Source: Pseudomonadota bacterium (lineage in GTDB: Bacteria; Myxococcota_A; UBA796; SXON01). Taken from it: 64,000 nt of DNA. Every line of letters starts with the position of its first letter. Positions within the stretch are counted from its first letter, which is position 1. The position numbers were made by a program, and so were the translations under genes. The stretch is taken from positions 1 through 64,000 of the forward strand of contig JAUXQH010000072.1 of assembly GCA_030685065.1 (NCBI GenBank), given 5' to 3'. Of the stretch, positions 50,796 to 60,192 are shown in pieces. The notes under the pieces were generated by a model. The model made no database searches. It saw nothing but the letters and a program-made list of their open reading frames with translations, and was not told the origin of the DNA.

Positions 50796-52315
50796 GACAG
50801 CAGCTTCTCCAGGCGCAACCGGGTGATCTTGACCTGCTCGCCCGCGGCGATGCGCAGCTCGGCGGCGTGGCCGCCATCCGTGGGGGCGTTCTCCAGCCGC
50901 TCCCGGAGCATCGCGAGCATCTCCGAGGCGGTCCTGCCCGTGGCGCAGACGAGGAAAATATGCCCGAAAGTAGCCTCGTAGGCAAGGTTTCCCTCGACGA
51001 GCGCCTGGAGCACCTCCTCCGAGGCGCCGGAGACCCCCGCCTGCTCGCCCGAGGCCCAGCTGGCCGTGTTCGCGTACTTCGCCCTGAGCTGGGCGAGGTC
51101 CGCCCCGATGCGCGGGTGGTGGGTGAAGGCCTCCTTCCAGTCGCCGTCCCCGAGGCGCCACCACTGGCGCTCCGCCTCACCGAACAGGTGGGCGCGGCTG
51201 GAGAACGGGCGCGCCGCCACCATCGCCGCGACCCACCGGCGCGATCCGCAGCAGCGGGACAGGGTCCCCGCGAGGTCGGGGTCCTCGTTGATGCGGGTCA
51301 CCAACGGGTCGGGGCGGCCGGCGGCATCCGGCGTGGGTGAGCCGTACACGCGGAGCCGCGAGACCCCCCCGTCCGGGTAGATGCGGAGGCGCACGTGGGT
51401 CCACGGGCCCGCGTCCGTGGGGGTGAAGGCGTGCACCGCGTCCGCTTGCAGCTTCGACTTCGGGACGATGGTCACCCAGTCCGGCGAGCGCACGAGCGCG
51501 TCGGGCGGGGCGCCGGGCCAGTGGATGGCCTCGATGGCGCAGCGATCGGGGTAGTTGCCCTTGAAGTGGTGGGTGTCCGCGTCGATCCGGTCGATGCGCC
51601 CGGGGCGGCCGAGCTGGACGATGATCCAGTCCTCGCCGGGCGGGCGGCTACGCCGCGTCTCCCAGCCGTGCCCCATGTGGGGCGCGCGGCCGGGGAGGAG
51701 CAGGTTGTCCATCGAGGCGAAGAAGGCGTCGGAGCAGGCGATGGCGCGGCCGCCGCTGGTGGCGCAGGCCAGATCGATCGGAAGCGCCGCCTCGACCGGT
51801 GCGGGCTCGCCGTAGGCGCGCAGGCGTGCCACGCCCCCGTCGGGGTAGATGTGGAGGCGCAGGTGGGTCCACGCTCCTTCGGTCACGACGGCGGCGAGGT
51901 TCTGCGATCCGCGCCGGAGCGGCGTGGTGGGGACGATCTCGGTCCACTGCAGCTCGTCCCGCAGGGCCTCGGGCGTGGCGCCGGGGGCGAGGATGCCGTC
52001 CACCGAGGCGAAGGGAGGGTGGTTGCCGAGGAAGAAGGCGGTGTCGATATCCACGGCGCGCACCGTGCCGGGGACGCCGAGCTGGACGATGCACCAGTCG
52101 TGCCCCGGGACGCGCTTCCGGCGCGACTCCCACCCGTCCATCAGCTTGCCGCGCTCGGTGTAGGCGTTCGGGTCGAACACCGCGGGCTCCGGACGGACCA
52201 GGTTCTCCATGCCGGCGAAGAAGTCGTCGCTGCACAGGAGGGCCCGCCCGCCCACGGCAGCGGAGGCCAGATCGATGGCGCCGGTGAACGCGGCGCTTGG
52301 GGTGGGGGTGCTCAT
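50792..52315 (-). CDS. Allantoicase / OHCU decarboxylase fusion
   Basis: This 507-residue bifunctional enzyme carries a two-repeat allantoicase domain at residues about 1-345: CSDDFFAGMENLVRPEP and CSDAFFASMDNLLLPG open the two halves, each with WIIVQLG/WCIVQLG. Residues about 345-507 are an OHCU decarboxylase (UraD) domain with CCGSRRWVAAMVAARPF, HPRIG and FLVCATGR. It thus performs steps three and five of urate breakdown in one chain. It is coupled to the HIU hydrolase gene. A -10-like TTAGTC lies seven bases before the ATG. Confidence 0.95.
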   Translation of the reverse strand: MSTPTPSAAFTGAIDLASAAVGGRALLCSDDFFAGMENLVRPEPAVFDPNAYTERGKLMDGWESRRKRVPGHDWCIVQLGVPGTVRAVDIDTAFFLGNHPPFASVDGILAPGATPEALRDELQWTEIVPTTPLRRGSQNLAAVVTEGAWTHLRLHIYPDGGVARLRAYGEPAPVEAALPIDLACATSGGRAIACSDAFFASMDNLLLPGRAPHMGHGWETRRSRPPGEDWIIVQLGRPGRIDRIDADTHHFKGNYPDRCAIEAIHWPGAPPDALVRSPDWVTIVPKSKLQADAVHAFTPTDAGPWTHVRLRIYPDGGVSRLRVYGSPTPDAAGRPDPLVTRINEDPDLAGTLSRCCGSRRWVAAMVAARPFSSRAHLFGEAERQWWRLGDGDWKEAFTHHPRIGADLAQLRAKYANTASWASGEQAGVSGASEEVLQALVEGNLAYEATFGHIFLVCATGRTASEMLAMLRERLENAPTDGGHAAELRIAAGEQVKITRLRLEKLLS

Positions 52316-52322
52316 CGGGGGC

Positions 52323-52328
52323 GACTAA
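52323..52328 (-). promoter_or_regulatory. Possible -10 element of a leaderless transcript
   Basis: TTAGTC on the minus strand lies seven bases before the allantoicase-fusion ATG at 52315. No Shine-Dalgarno is visible between. Confidence 0.3.
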
Positions 52329-52378
52329 CCCGGTTGATGCCCCGATTCGCGACCGTGAATTGCGGGGCGCCGGTGGGG

Positions 52379-53437
52379 TCACGGCCCTTCGGCGCGCGCT
52401 TCGCTGAGGGTCCGCTCCACGAAGGCGACCAACGCGGCGTTCCCGACCCCGGCGTGCACCTCCGCGGGGAGGGGCACCGCGCTCCACCCGACGGTGTGCG
52501 TCACCCCTTCACCCGGGGCGATCGTCGTGAGCGCGCCCTGGTTCTCCAGCTCCACGTAGTCGGAAGTGGCGAACAGCTCGATCTCCCCTTCGCCGGGCGC
52601 CTGCTCGGCGGGGGCGAGGTCGGCGAACCGCTCGAGGAACAGCACCCGGTCGGCAACGTGGGCCAGCCAGCCCCCGGTGCCGTCGGCCACCAGCTTGGCA
52701 TCCCCGCTCCGAGGGGCCGCGCCGTCGAACCACACCACGCCCCCCTGCTCCGTGTACGGGAAGCTCCCCATGGTGGAGGCGACGGAGGCGCCGGCGGGGA
52801 AGAACGTGAGCCCGCCCGTCGGCACGCGGGCCACCTCCCACCCGGCGGTGGAGACGGGGGTGTCGCCGACGTTCCGCACGGTGTAGGCGAGGGTGACCGC
52901 GGTCGGACCGAGCGACACCCGCTTCTCGACGGCGATCGTCGTGTCGCCGAGCGCGGCGTCGCCGCTCGTGAGCACCAGGGTGCCCCCATCCGCCGTGACG
53001 GTGTACGGCTCCGTGTCGAGGGCCGCGATCGGTGGCCAGCCCCACGCCGATTGGGGGCTCGTCCAGAACGTGGCGCCCCAGTTGGTCGGGTTCACCGCGG
53101 CGTCGGTGAGGAGCTCCACGTCCCCGAGGGTGAAGCGGGCGACCCGCGCGCCCCGCGTCGGATCGATCTCGAGCACGGTGTCGTCGCGTCGGAAGATCCA
53201 TCGATCGCCGACGTTGGTGAGGGTCGCCGGGGCGGAGGTGTCGCCTCCCGTGCCGCCGTCCCCGGAGTCGCGACCCCCCGAGTCGCGACCCGCGGAGTCG
53301 CCCTCGGAGTCGCGCTCGGGATCGACCACTTCGGCGTCCACGGCGTCGGTCGCGGGATCGTCGCCGCCCGTGTCGACGGGCACGGCGCCGTCGCACGCGG
53401 CCAGGAGGAGGAGCGTGACGAGGAGGCGGGCCACCAT
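52379..53437 (-). CDS. DUF4380-like lipoprotein inside the urate cluster
   Basis: This 352-residue lipoprotein (lipobox LAAC) has an Asp/Ser/Gly-rich linker (about 17-70) with repeats of RDSGGRDSGDG, then a beta-sandwich domain. The pattern TVLEIDPTRGARVARFTLG, WTSPQSAWGWPP and VARVPTGGLTFFPAG resembles DUF4380/aldose-epimerase-like sugar-binding proteins. It sits between allantoinase and the allantoicase fusion but shows no purine-related motif, so co-location may be chance. Confidence 0.75.
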   Translation of the reverse strand: MVARLLVTLLLLAACDGAVPVDTGGDDPATDAVDAEVVDPERDSEGDSAGRDSGGRDSGDGGTGGDTSAPATLTNVGDRWIFRRDDTVLEIDPTRGARVARFTLGDVELLTDAAVNPTNWGATFWTSPQSAWGWPPIAALDTEPYTVTADGGTLVLTSGDAALGDTTIAVEKRVSLGPTAVTLAYTVRNVGDTPVSTAGWEVARVPTGGLTFFPAGASVASTMGSFPYTEQGGVVWFDGAAPRSGDAKLVADGTGGWLAHVADRVLFLERFADLAPAEQAPGEGEIELFATSDYVELENQGALTTIAPGEGVTHTVGWSAVPLPAEVHAGVGNAALVAFVERTLSEARAEGP

Positions 53438-53484
53438 GCCCCCCTGCCTATGCGGCTACCGGGGCCCGAGGGCGGCGCCGGCGG

Positions 53485-54810
53485 TCATGTTGCGTCGCGC
53501 CGGAGGATCCGCCCCCGAGGCGACTCGCCGGTCACCCGCTCCCCCCGCATCCACGTGTCGCGCACCGCGCCGCTGACCTGTTTTCCGAGGTAGGGCGTGA
53601 GCTTGTGGCGGTGCAGGATGGCCGCGGCCGACACGGTCACCTCGGCCTCGGGCTCGAACGCCACCAGGTCCGCGCGCGCGCCCGGCGCGATCCGCCGCTC
53701 GGTCCCGAGGAAGGCCGCCGGGCCCCCGCTCATCCACCGGATCACGTCGGTGAGCGCGTAGCCCCGCCGCCGCGCCGCGGTCCACACGTTCGGGAGCCCG
53801 AGCTGGAGCGACGCGATGCCACCCCACGCGTGGACGAAGTCGCCTGGGAGCTTGAGGGCCGGCAGACACGGGGAGTGGTCTGAGATGACAAAATCGATCA
53901 CGCGCTCGCCGAGGCCCTGCCAGAGGATCTCGCGGTTGGCCGCCTCGCGGATCGGGGGCGCGCACTTGTAGGAGGTGTCACCCTCCGGGACATCCTCCGC
54001 CGCGAGGCAGAGGTAGTGCGGGCACGTCTCCACGGTGATCGGGAGGCCCTCGGCCTTGGCGGCCTTGATCATCGGCAGCGCGGATGCGCTCGAAAGGTGC
54101 ACGATGTGGGCGCGGCAGCCGGTCTGGCGGACCAGCCGGATCGTCATCGCGATCGCGGCGTCCTCCCACTCGCGGGGGCGGGCGTGGAGATAGCGAAGGT
54201 ATTCGCGTGGCGACGCGTCGGCGTAGGGGTTGGTGCCCTCCAATTCGAGCTCGGCGTGGATGAGCAGGGGCACGCCGAGGGGGGCGAGCGCCATCATCGC
54301 CGCGCGCATGTCCGCCTCGGTGACGTGCGGGAAGTCGTCGATGCCCGACGGGCACGTGAAGCACTTGAAGCCGAAGACGCCGGCCGCGACCATGGGCGCG
54401 AGCTCGTGGGTGTTGCCCGGGACGACCCCGCCCCACAGCCCCACATCGACGTGGAGTTGGCCCGTGGCGGCCGCGATCTTGGCCTCGAGCGCGGCGAGGC
54501 TCGTCGTGACCGGGTCGGAGTTGAGCGGCATGTCCACCACCGTGGTGACGCCCCCGGCGGCCGCGGCCCTCGTGGCCGTCTCGAAGCCCTCCCACTCGGT
54601 TCGGCCGGGCTCGTTGATGTGGACGTGCGTGTCGACGAGCGCCGGGAGCAGCACCACGCCCTCGGGCAGGACCTCCACGGTGGCGTCGGCGGGCGGCTCG
54701 TGGAGGACGGCGGTGATGATCTCGCCGTCGATCACCACGGCGGCGGGGCGGAAGACGCCCCTGCCATTTCCATCTTCGACGAGGGCGTACCGGGTGTGGA
54801 GCACGTGCAT
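53485..54810 (-). CDS. Allantoinase
   Basis: This 441-residue cyclic amidohydrolase opens allantoin to allantoate. Metal ligands appear in VDTHVHINEPG, the carboxylated Lys in FGFKCFTCPSG, His in LLIHAE and IVHLSSASAL, and Asp in VISDHSPC, all as in allantoinases rather than dihydroorotases. C-terminal HRHKLTPYLGK is also an allantoinase mark. It is divergent from puuD with a shared 85-base control region. A -10-like ATAGGT lies six bases before its ATG. Confidence 0.95.
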   Translation of the reverse strand: MHVLHTRYALVEDGNGRGVFRPAAVVIDGEIITAVLHEPPADATVEVLPEGVVLLPALVDTHVHINEPGRTEWEGFETATRAAAAGGVTTVVDMPLNSDPVTTSLAALEAKIAAATGQLHVDVGLWGGVVPGNTHELAPMVAAGVFGFKCFTCPSGIDDFPHVTEADMRAAMMALAPLGVPLLIHAELELEGTNPYADASPREYLRYLHARPREWEDAAIAMTIRLVRQTGCRAHIVHLSSASALPMIKAAKAEGLPITVETCPHYLCLAAEDVPEGDTSYKCAPPIREAANREILWQGLGERVIDFVISDHSPCLPALKLPGDFVHAWGGIASLQLGLPNVWTAARRRGYALTDVIRWMSGGPAAFLGTERRIAPGARADLVAFEPEAEVTVSAAAILHRHKLTPYLGKQVSGAVRDTWMRGERVTGESPRGRILRRDAT

Positions 54811-54816
54811 GCGGGA

Positions 54817-54822
54817 ACCTAT
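54817..54822 (-). promoter_or_regulatory. Possible -10 element of a leaderless transcript
   Basis: ATAGGT on the minus strand lies six bases before the allantoinase ATG at 54810, in the puuD-allantoinase divergent region. Confidence 0.3.
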
Positions 54823-54895
54823 CGGACGCGGCCCTCCGACGGGTGAATGCGCGCCGGAGGCGCTACATGGCGGGCCCTGTGGTTGAATAGCGCCG

Positions 54896-56056
54896 ATGGA
54901 AGCGTACCTGGCCGACTGGGCCCACCTGATCCTCCGCTGGCTGCACCTCGTCGCGGGCGCGGCGTGGATCGGGGCCTCGTTCTATTTCAACTGGCTCAAC
55001 AACCAGGTGCGCCCGCCAGAAGACGGTCGGACCGACGTCGAGGGCGAGGTGTGGTCGGTGCACGGCGGCGCCTTCTACCAGGCGGTGAAGCACGGCTACA
55101 CGCTGCAACAGCTGCCGAAGACGCTCCACTGGTTCTACTGGGAGGCCTACACCACCTGGCTCTCCGGCATCGGTCTGCTCGCCGTCGTGTATTGGTTCGA
55201 CGCGCGGGCGAGGATGGTCGGGACGCTCGGGGCAGCGCCCGCAGTCGCCGTCGGCATCGGCGCGCTCCTCGCGGGCTGGGTCGTGTACGATCAGCTCTGC
55301 AAGAGCGCGCTCGCAAGGCACCCGCGCGCCTTCGGGTTGACGCTGTACACCCTGCTCGTCGGCGCCGCGTACGGGCTGTTCCGGGCGCTCCCGCCCGGCG
55401 CGGCCTACATCCACACCGGCGCCCTGATCGGCACGATCATGGCGGCCAACGTCTTCTTCGTGATCATCCCGAGCCAGCGCACGATGGTCGGCGCGGCCGA
55501 GCGTGGCGAGCCGCCCGATCTCGCCCCGGGGAAGGCCGGCGGCCTCCGGTCGCTCCACAACAACTACTTCACGCTCCCCGTCCTCTTCATCATGGTGAGC
55601 AACCACTTCCCGTTCACGTTCGGGAGCGACCACGGCTGGTTGGCCCTCGCGGCGATCGGGGCGGTGGGCGTCGTCATCCGCCATGTGTTCAACCTGAAGG
55701 GCAAGGGCCTGCCCTACACCCCGTGGATCGCGGCGGCCGTGGTCGGCGGCCTGGTGATCATCGCGGCCATGGCCCCGAAGAAAGAGGTCGCCGGCCCCTC
55801 GGTGGCCTGGGCCGAGGTCGCCCCGATCGTGACCGCGCGCTGCACGCCGTGCCACGCGACGACCCCGACGCTGGCGGGCTGGGTGGCGCCGCCGAAGGGG
55901 TTCGTGCTCGAGAGCGAGGTCCAGGCGTCGGTCGCGGCGGCCAAGATCCGCACCCAGGTGGAGACGCAGGTCATGCCGCTCGGAAACCTGACACAGATGA
56001 CGACAGAGGAGCGGGCGAAGGTCGTCGCTTGGGCGGCGGAAGCGTCGAGGCGCTGA
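54896..56056 (+). CDS. puuD: Membrane urate oxidase with cytochrome c domain
   Basis: This 386-residue protein has about eight hydrophobic segments (N-terminal LRWLHLVAGAAWIGASFYFNW) and a C-terminal soluble cytochrome c domain with CTPCH, matching PuuD. PuuD oxidises urate to 5-hydroxyisourate and hands electrons to the respiratory chain, not directly to oxygen as soluble uricase does. Further marks are HWFYWEAYTTWLSG, SQRTMVGAA and HNNYFTLPVLFIMVSNHFP. It is divergent from allantoinase and starts the urate pathway of this cluster. Confidence 0.94.
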   Translation: MEAYLADWAHLILRWLHLVAGAAWIGASFYFNWLNNQVRPPEDGRTDVEGEVWSVHGGAFYQAVKHGYTLQQLPKTLHWFYWEAYTTWLSGIGLLAVVYWFDARARMVGTLGAAPAVAVGIGALLAGWVVYDQLCKSALARHPRAFGLTLYTLLVGAAYGLFRALPPGAAYIHTGALIGTIMAANVFFVIIPSQRTMVGAAERGEPPDLAPGKAGGLRSLHNNYFTLPVLFIMVSNHFPFTFGSDHGWLALAAIGAVGVVIRHVFNLKGKGLPYTPWIAAAVVGGLVIIAAMAPKKEVAGPSVAWAEVAPIVTARCTPCHATTPTLAGWVAPPKGFVLESEVQASVAAAKIRTQVETQVMPLGNLTQMTTEERAKVVAWAAEASRR

Positions 56057-56081
56057 AGGCGGTTCGCCGCGGGGGCAGCGT

Positions 56082-57302
56082 TCAGTCCGCGTCCAACTCC
56101 TCCCGGATCGCCTGGGCCCGCGCCGCGACGAAAGGGAGGAGCTCGTCGCTCCGGCACTCGAGTTCGCGTCGGGGGTCGGCCTCGCAGAGCGGGCCGACGA
56201 GCCGCTCCATCTCAGTCAAGTGGTCCAGCAGATCGAGCCGGTCGAAGGCGTCCGCGGTCGCCCGGATGCGTGCGTCGAGGAGGGGCCCGCACGCGGGGTC
56301 CGCGAGGCAGCCGGTCACGAGCAGCCCCTCGAGCGGGTGGAGCTCGGATCGGATGCCGCCGGTCTCCAGGAAGGAGCGGTCCACGCCGGAGGGCAGGAGG
56401 GTCCACTTCCCGGCGAGAGGAGCGCCGTAGACGTAGTAGTTGTTGCGGTTGAGCGCGTATCCGTCGGGGTTGCCGGTCACGATGTCGAGGGCCGCGTAGC
56501 CGAGCAGGGCGTCGAAGTCGAAGTTGGCCTCGAGCATCTCGAGCCAGGCGTCGGGCGGCGTCTGTTCGACGAGCTCGACGAGCGGCGCCATCGCGAGAGC
56601 ATCGATCCCTTCCTGCAGCTCGTAGTCGTCGTCTCGGAAGCTGAAGTCGTTGCCGACGCCTTCGTACAGGGCGCCCTCGTCGTCGAGGGGCCACAGCCGA
56701 TCGACGAGCTGCTCGTCGAAGCTCTCGACGATGCCATACAGCCCGAATTCGACCCCGTTCACCCAGATCCGTGCGTAGCCGTGCCGTGGAGCGGGGACTC
56801 CGAGCTCTCGGCACAACCAATAGTAGGCATGTTCGCGCAGCATGGTGGGGTCCTGCACCATGTTGTTCAGGGTGAGGCGCTTGACCCCGTGGAAGCGCGC
56901 CGTCGGGTTCCATTGGTGGAAGTCGATCTTGAAAGCGGCCTTGTCGTCGATCGATCGGAGGGACGCGGTGCCCTTGAGGTGCACGCCCACCGGATCGAGC
57001 ACCGGGTTTCCGTTCACGGTGAGCTCTGCCATCACGTCGACCGTGGGGGCTTCCCGTAGCGAGGCAAGCGAGCTCTCGTCGAGCGTCAGCACAAGCTCGT
57101 GGATGACGCCGTCGCGGTACAGGAAAGCGTCCGACACCCGGTCGGAGTCGGGGTGGGCGGCCTCGGTGGGGACCGCGCTCGGCCTGTCTGCTTCCCCCGG
57201 CGGCGCGACGGCCTCCGCGTACGGAGGACGGGTGTCCTCGAGGGTTCGCAGGCTGGTTGTGGAGGAACATGCGATGAATCCGAGGACCATCCAGCTGTGC
57301 AC
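56082..57302 (-). CDS. CotH-type kinase-like lipoprotein
   Basis: This 406-residue protein has a lipoprotein-like signal (GFIACSS) and a CotH domain. Motifs visible: VGVHLKGTASLRSIDDKAAFKIDFHQW, LTLNNMVQDPTMLREHAYYWLC, GLYGIVESFDEQLVD and NPDGYALNRNNYYVY. CotH proteins are atypical secreted kinases or structural spore/surface proteins. The start is the GTG at 57300-57302, with GGAGG nine bases upstream. It is probably surface-located here. Confidence 0.85.
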   Translation of the reverse strand: MHSWMVLGFIACSSTTSLRTLEDTRPPYAEAVAPPGEADRPSAVPTEAAHPDSDRVSDAFLYRDGVIHELVLTLDESSLASLREAPTVDVMAELTVNGNPVLDPVGVHLKGTASLRSIDDKAAFKIDFHQWNPTARFHGVKRLTLNNMVQDPTMLREHAYYWLCRELGVPAPRHGYARIWVNGVEFGLYGIVESFDEQLVDRLWPLDDEGALYEGVGNDFSFRDDDYELQEGIDALAMAPLVELVEQTPPDAWLEMLEANFDFDALLGYAALDIVTGNPDGYALNRNNYYVYGAPLAGKWTLLPSGVDRSFLETGGIRSELHPLEGLLVTGCLADPACGPLLDARIRATADAFDRLDLLDHLTEMERLVGPLCEADPRRELECRSDELLPFVAARAQAIREELDAD

Positions 57303-57370
57303 GAGCAGCCTCCACGCAGAGGCTACACACCAGGTGCGCCCGCCGGTGGGTCGCGGAGGCGTCCAGGCGC

Positions 57371-57376
57371 TAAGCT
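57371..57376 (+). promoter_or_regulatory. Possible -10 element of a leaderless transcript
   Basis: TAAGCT lies six bases before the ATG at 57383 with no ribosome binding site in between. Confidence 0.3.
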
Positions 57377-57382
57377 GGCCCG

Positions 57383-60187
57383 ATGTTCCTCCTCCTTCTC
57401 CTCGTGGCGTGTGATGCCGGCGAACGTTTCCCCGACGGCTGCTGCTTCGAGTCGGGCTTCACCCGCTTCGACTCGGGAGGCAGCGGCGGGGCCGGCTTCA
57501 GCAACGTCTCGATCGACGGCGACGGCCTGGGGTTCACGGTGTCCTGCCGCGACGGGGACATGCGGGTCGAGCCGTTCGCGGAGGGGGTGGTCCGGCTCTC
57601 CTACGGCTCCGCCGACTCCTACGCGGTGAGCCCGCCCGCGGTCGCGCCGGACGTGCCGGACATCCTCACCTACTCCGACGTAGTCGTGATGCGAACGAGC
57701 ACGATGGGCGTCATCCTGGATCCGTCGGACTGCCGGGTGACGATCGAGGACGCTGACGGCAACACGATCCTGGAGGAGCCGGCCGGCGGCGGGTACACCG
57801 GCGGCGACACGATCACGCTCTCCCGCAGCCTCGCGGACGGCGAGCGCATCTACGGGTTCGGCGAGCGCACAGGGGGGCTCGATCGCGTGGGCGGGAGCTA
57901 CAGCTGCTGGAACACGGATGCCTACGACGCCGCGCACGGCGGCTGGGGCCCCACCGCCGATCCGCTCTACCAGTGCATCCCGTTCTACGTTTCCAAGCGG
58001 GGGTCGACCGCCTTCGGGGTCTTCACCGACGTGACGCGGGCATCCACGTGGGACGTGGGCGCCACCGATCCCGACCTGTACACGGTGACGATGGCCGATG
58101 GGCCGCTCGACCAGTACCTCGTCTCGGGGCCGGGCTTCGCGGACGTGGCGCAGCGGTACACCGCTCTCACCGGCCGCGCGCCCCTGCCTCCACGGTGGTC
58201 GTTGGGGTTCCACCAGTCCCGATGGGGATGGTCGCCGGACACCGCCGTCACCGACGTGGTCGACGGCTTCCGCGCGCGAAACCTGCCGCTCGACGCGGTG
58301 TGGCTCGACATCCAGCACATGGACGGCTTCCGCTCGTGGACCTGGGATCCGGACACCTTTCCCGACCCCGCCGGGCTGGTCGAGACGCTGGCGGCGGACG
58401 GCGTTCGTGCCGTCTCCATCGTCGACCCCGCGATCAAGGTCGATCCGGGCTGGGAGATTTACGACGAGGGTGTCGCGGAGGGGTACTTCCTCGGCACCGC
58501 CGGCGAGCCCTGGGTGGGAGAGGTGTGGCCGGGAGACTCCGTGTTTCCCGACTTCACCGACCCGAGGGCGCGCGCGTGGTGGGGCCGGCTCGGGACGACC
58601 GACCTCGGCCATGGCATCGCGGGCTTCTGGCTCGACATGAACGAGCCGTCGGAATTCACGCTGGGCACGGTGCCCGACACGCTCGAGACCGCCGGCGACG
58701 GGGCCGCCACCACGATGGCTGACGCCCACAACGTCTACGCGTTGTTGGAGGCCCAGGCGACCTTCACCGGGATGCTCGCGGCGGCGCCCGACCAGCGGCC
58801 GTTTCTGCTCACGCGCGCGGGCTACGCGGGGATCCAACGCTACGCCGCCGCCTGGACGGGCGACGCGCCGAGCACCTGGGACAGCCTCGCGGGCACGCTC
58901 CCGATGTTGCTCGGGATGGGCCTGTCCGGAGAGTCCTGGGTCGGCAGCGACGTGGGCGGCTACTCGGGCGGAGCATCGGGCGAGCTGTACGCCCGGTGGA
59001 TGCAGGTCGGGGCGCTGTCGCCGTTTTTCCGCGCGCATCTCGTCGAGGGCGTGGCCGACCAGTATCCGTGGAGCTTCGGCACCGAGGTCGAGGACATCTC
59101 GCGGAGCGCGCTCGAGCTGCGTTCGACGCTGCTGCCCTATCTGTACAGCCTCGCCTGGTCGTCGTCCCAGACCGGCGTACCCCCGCTGGTGCCGCTGGTG
59201 TGGGAGTTTCCCGCGGATGACGCCGTGGGCGATCTCGGCGACCAGGCCCTCCTCGGGCCCTGGCTCCTCCTCGCGCCCATCGTGACCGAGGGCGCCACCT
59301 CCCGCGACGTGTACCTCCCCGAGGGCCGGTGGTTCGCGTTCGAGACGGGCGTCGTCTACGACGGGCCCGCTACCATCACCCTCGTGGACCAGCCGCTCGC
59401 GGCGCTGCCGATCTTCGTGCGCGAAGGCGCCATCGTCCCGCGCGGCCCCGTCATGGCGTGGAACGAGGCCGCGCCGGTCGATCCGCTCACGCTCGAGGTG
59501 TGGCCCTCCGTCGGCGCCACCCGCTTCACCGTGTATGAAGACGCCGGCGACGGCTACGCCTACGAGGAGGGCGGCTACGCGGCCACGACGTGGTCGCTCC
59601 AGGGATCGTCGACCGGCGCGACGCTCTCGGCCGAGCGGGAGGGCACCTTCGCGCCGCCCGACCGACCCGTGCGGGTGCGCGTGCGCCGGGTCGATTCGGC
59701 CCCCACCGCGGTGCGGCTCGATGGGGCGGCGCTGACCAACGTCGGGTCCGGCGATGCGTTGGACGCGGCTGTTTCGGGTTGGTGGTGGGACTCGGCGGAC
59801 CTCTCCTTGTGGGTGGTCGTGCCCGACACCGGCGCGGTGTCACTGGAGTTCGTCTACGATCCCGCGATCACCGACCCCGCGCCAGCCGTCGCCATGCCCT
59901 TCTCGGTGACGCTCCCGTCCGACACGCCGACCGACACCCCCATCTGCATCGCGTCGAGCGCGGACGGGTGGGAGAGCCACACGCCGCTCACCCGCGTGGG
60001 GGATGTCGCGTACGGGACAATCCAGGTTCCGCGCGGAGAGTACCTGTACTACAAGTACACCCGGGGCGATTGGGACACGGTCGAGAAGTGGCCCGACTGC
60101 GCGGAGGCGAGCGATCGGTACGAGCTCGGCCGGGCGACGCCCGTGAAGGCGGACACGGTGTATGGCTGGGCGGATGGCTGCCCGTAG
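57383..60187 (+). CDS. Glycoside hydrolase family 31 lipoprotein
   Basis: This 934-residue exported lipoprotein (lipobox LVAC, Cys about 10) has a GH31 (alpha-glucosidase/alpha-xylosidase type) catalytic barrel. The nucleophile is Asp418 in FWLDMNEPSEF; other marks are YGFGERTG, FHQSRWGW, VWLDIQHMDG and WVGSDVGGYSGG. A distal beta-sandwich follows (about 650-830). The last 110 residues (VTLPSDTPTDTPICIASSAD to YYKYTRGDWDTVEKW) look like a CBM20 starch-binding domain. It probably degrades alpha-glucans at the cell surface. Confidence 0.93.
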   Translation: MFLLLLLVACDAGERFPDGCCFESGFTRFDSGGSGGAGFSNVSIDGDGLGFTVSCRDGDMRVEPFAEGVVRLSYGSADSYAVSPPAVAPDVPDILTYSDVVVMRTSTMGVILDPSDCRVTIEDADGNTILEEPAGGGYTGGDTITLSRSLADGERIYGFGERTGGLDRVGGSYSCWNTDAYDAAHGGWGPTADPLYQCIPFYVSKRGSTAFGVFTDVTRASTWDVGATDPDLYTVTMADGPLDQYLVSGPGFADVAQRYTALTGRAPLPPRWSLGFHQSRWGWSPDTAVTDVVDGFRARNLPLDAVWLDIQHMDGFRSWTWDPDTFPDPAGLVETLAADGVRAVSIVDPAIKVDPGWEIYDEGVAEGYFLGTAGEPWVGEVWPGDSVFPDFTDPRARAWWGRLGTTDLGHGIAGFWLDMNEPSEFTLGTVPDTLETAGDGAATTMADAHNVYALLEAQATFTGMLAAAPDQRPFLLTRAGYAGIQRYAAAWTGDAPSTWDSLAGTLPMLLGMGLSGESWVGSDVGGYSGGASGELYARWMQVGALSPFFRAHLVEGVADQYPWSFGTEVEDISRSALELRSTLLPYLYSLAWSSSQTGVPPLVPLVWEFPADDAVGDLGDQALLGPWLLLAPIVTEGATSRDVYLPEGRWFAFETGVVYDGPATITLVDQPLAALPIFVREGAIVPRGPVMAWNEAAPVDPLTLEVWPSVGATRFTVYEDAGDGYAYEEGGYAATTWSLQGSSTGATLSAEREGTFAPPDRPVRVRVRRVDSAPTAVRLDGAALTNVGSGDALDAAVSGWWWDSADLSLWVVVPDTGAVSLEFVYDPAITDPAPAVAMPFSVTLPSDTPTDTPICIASSADGWESHTPLTRVGDVAYGTIQVPRGEYLYYKYTRGDWDTVEKWPDCAEASDRYELGRATPVKADTVYGWADGCP

Positions 60188-60192
60188 GAGCC

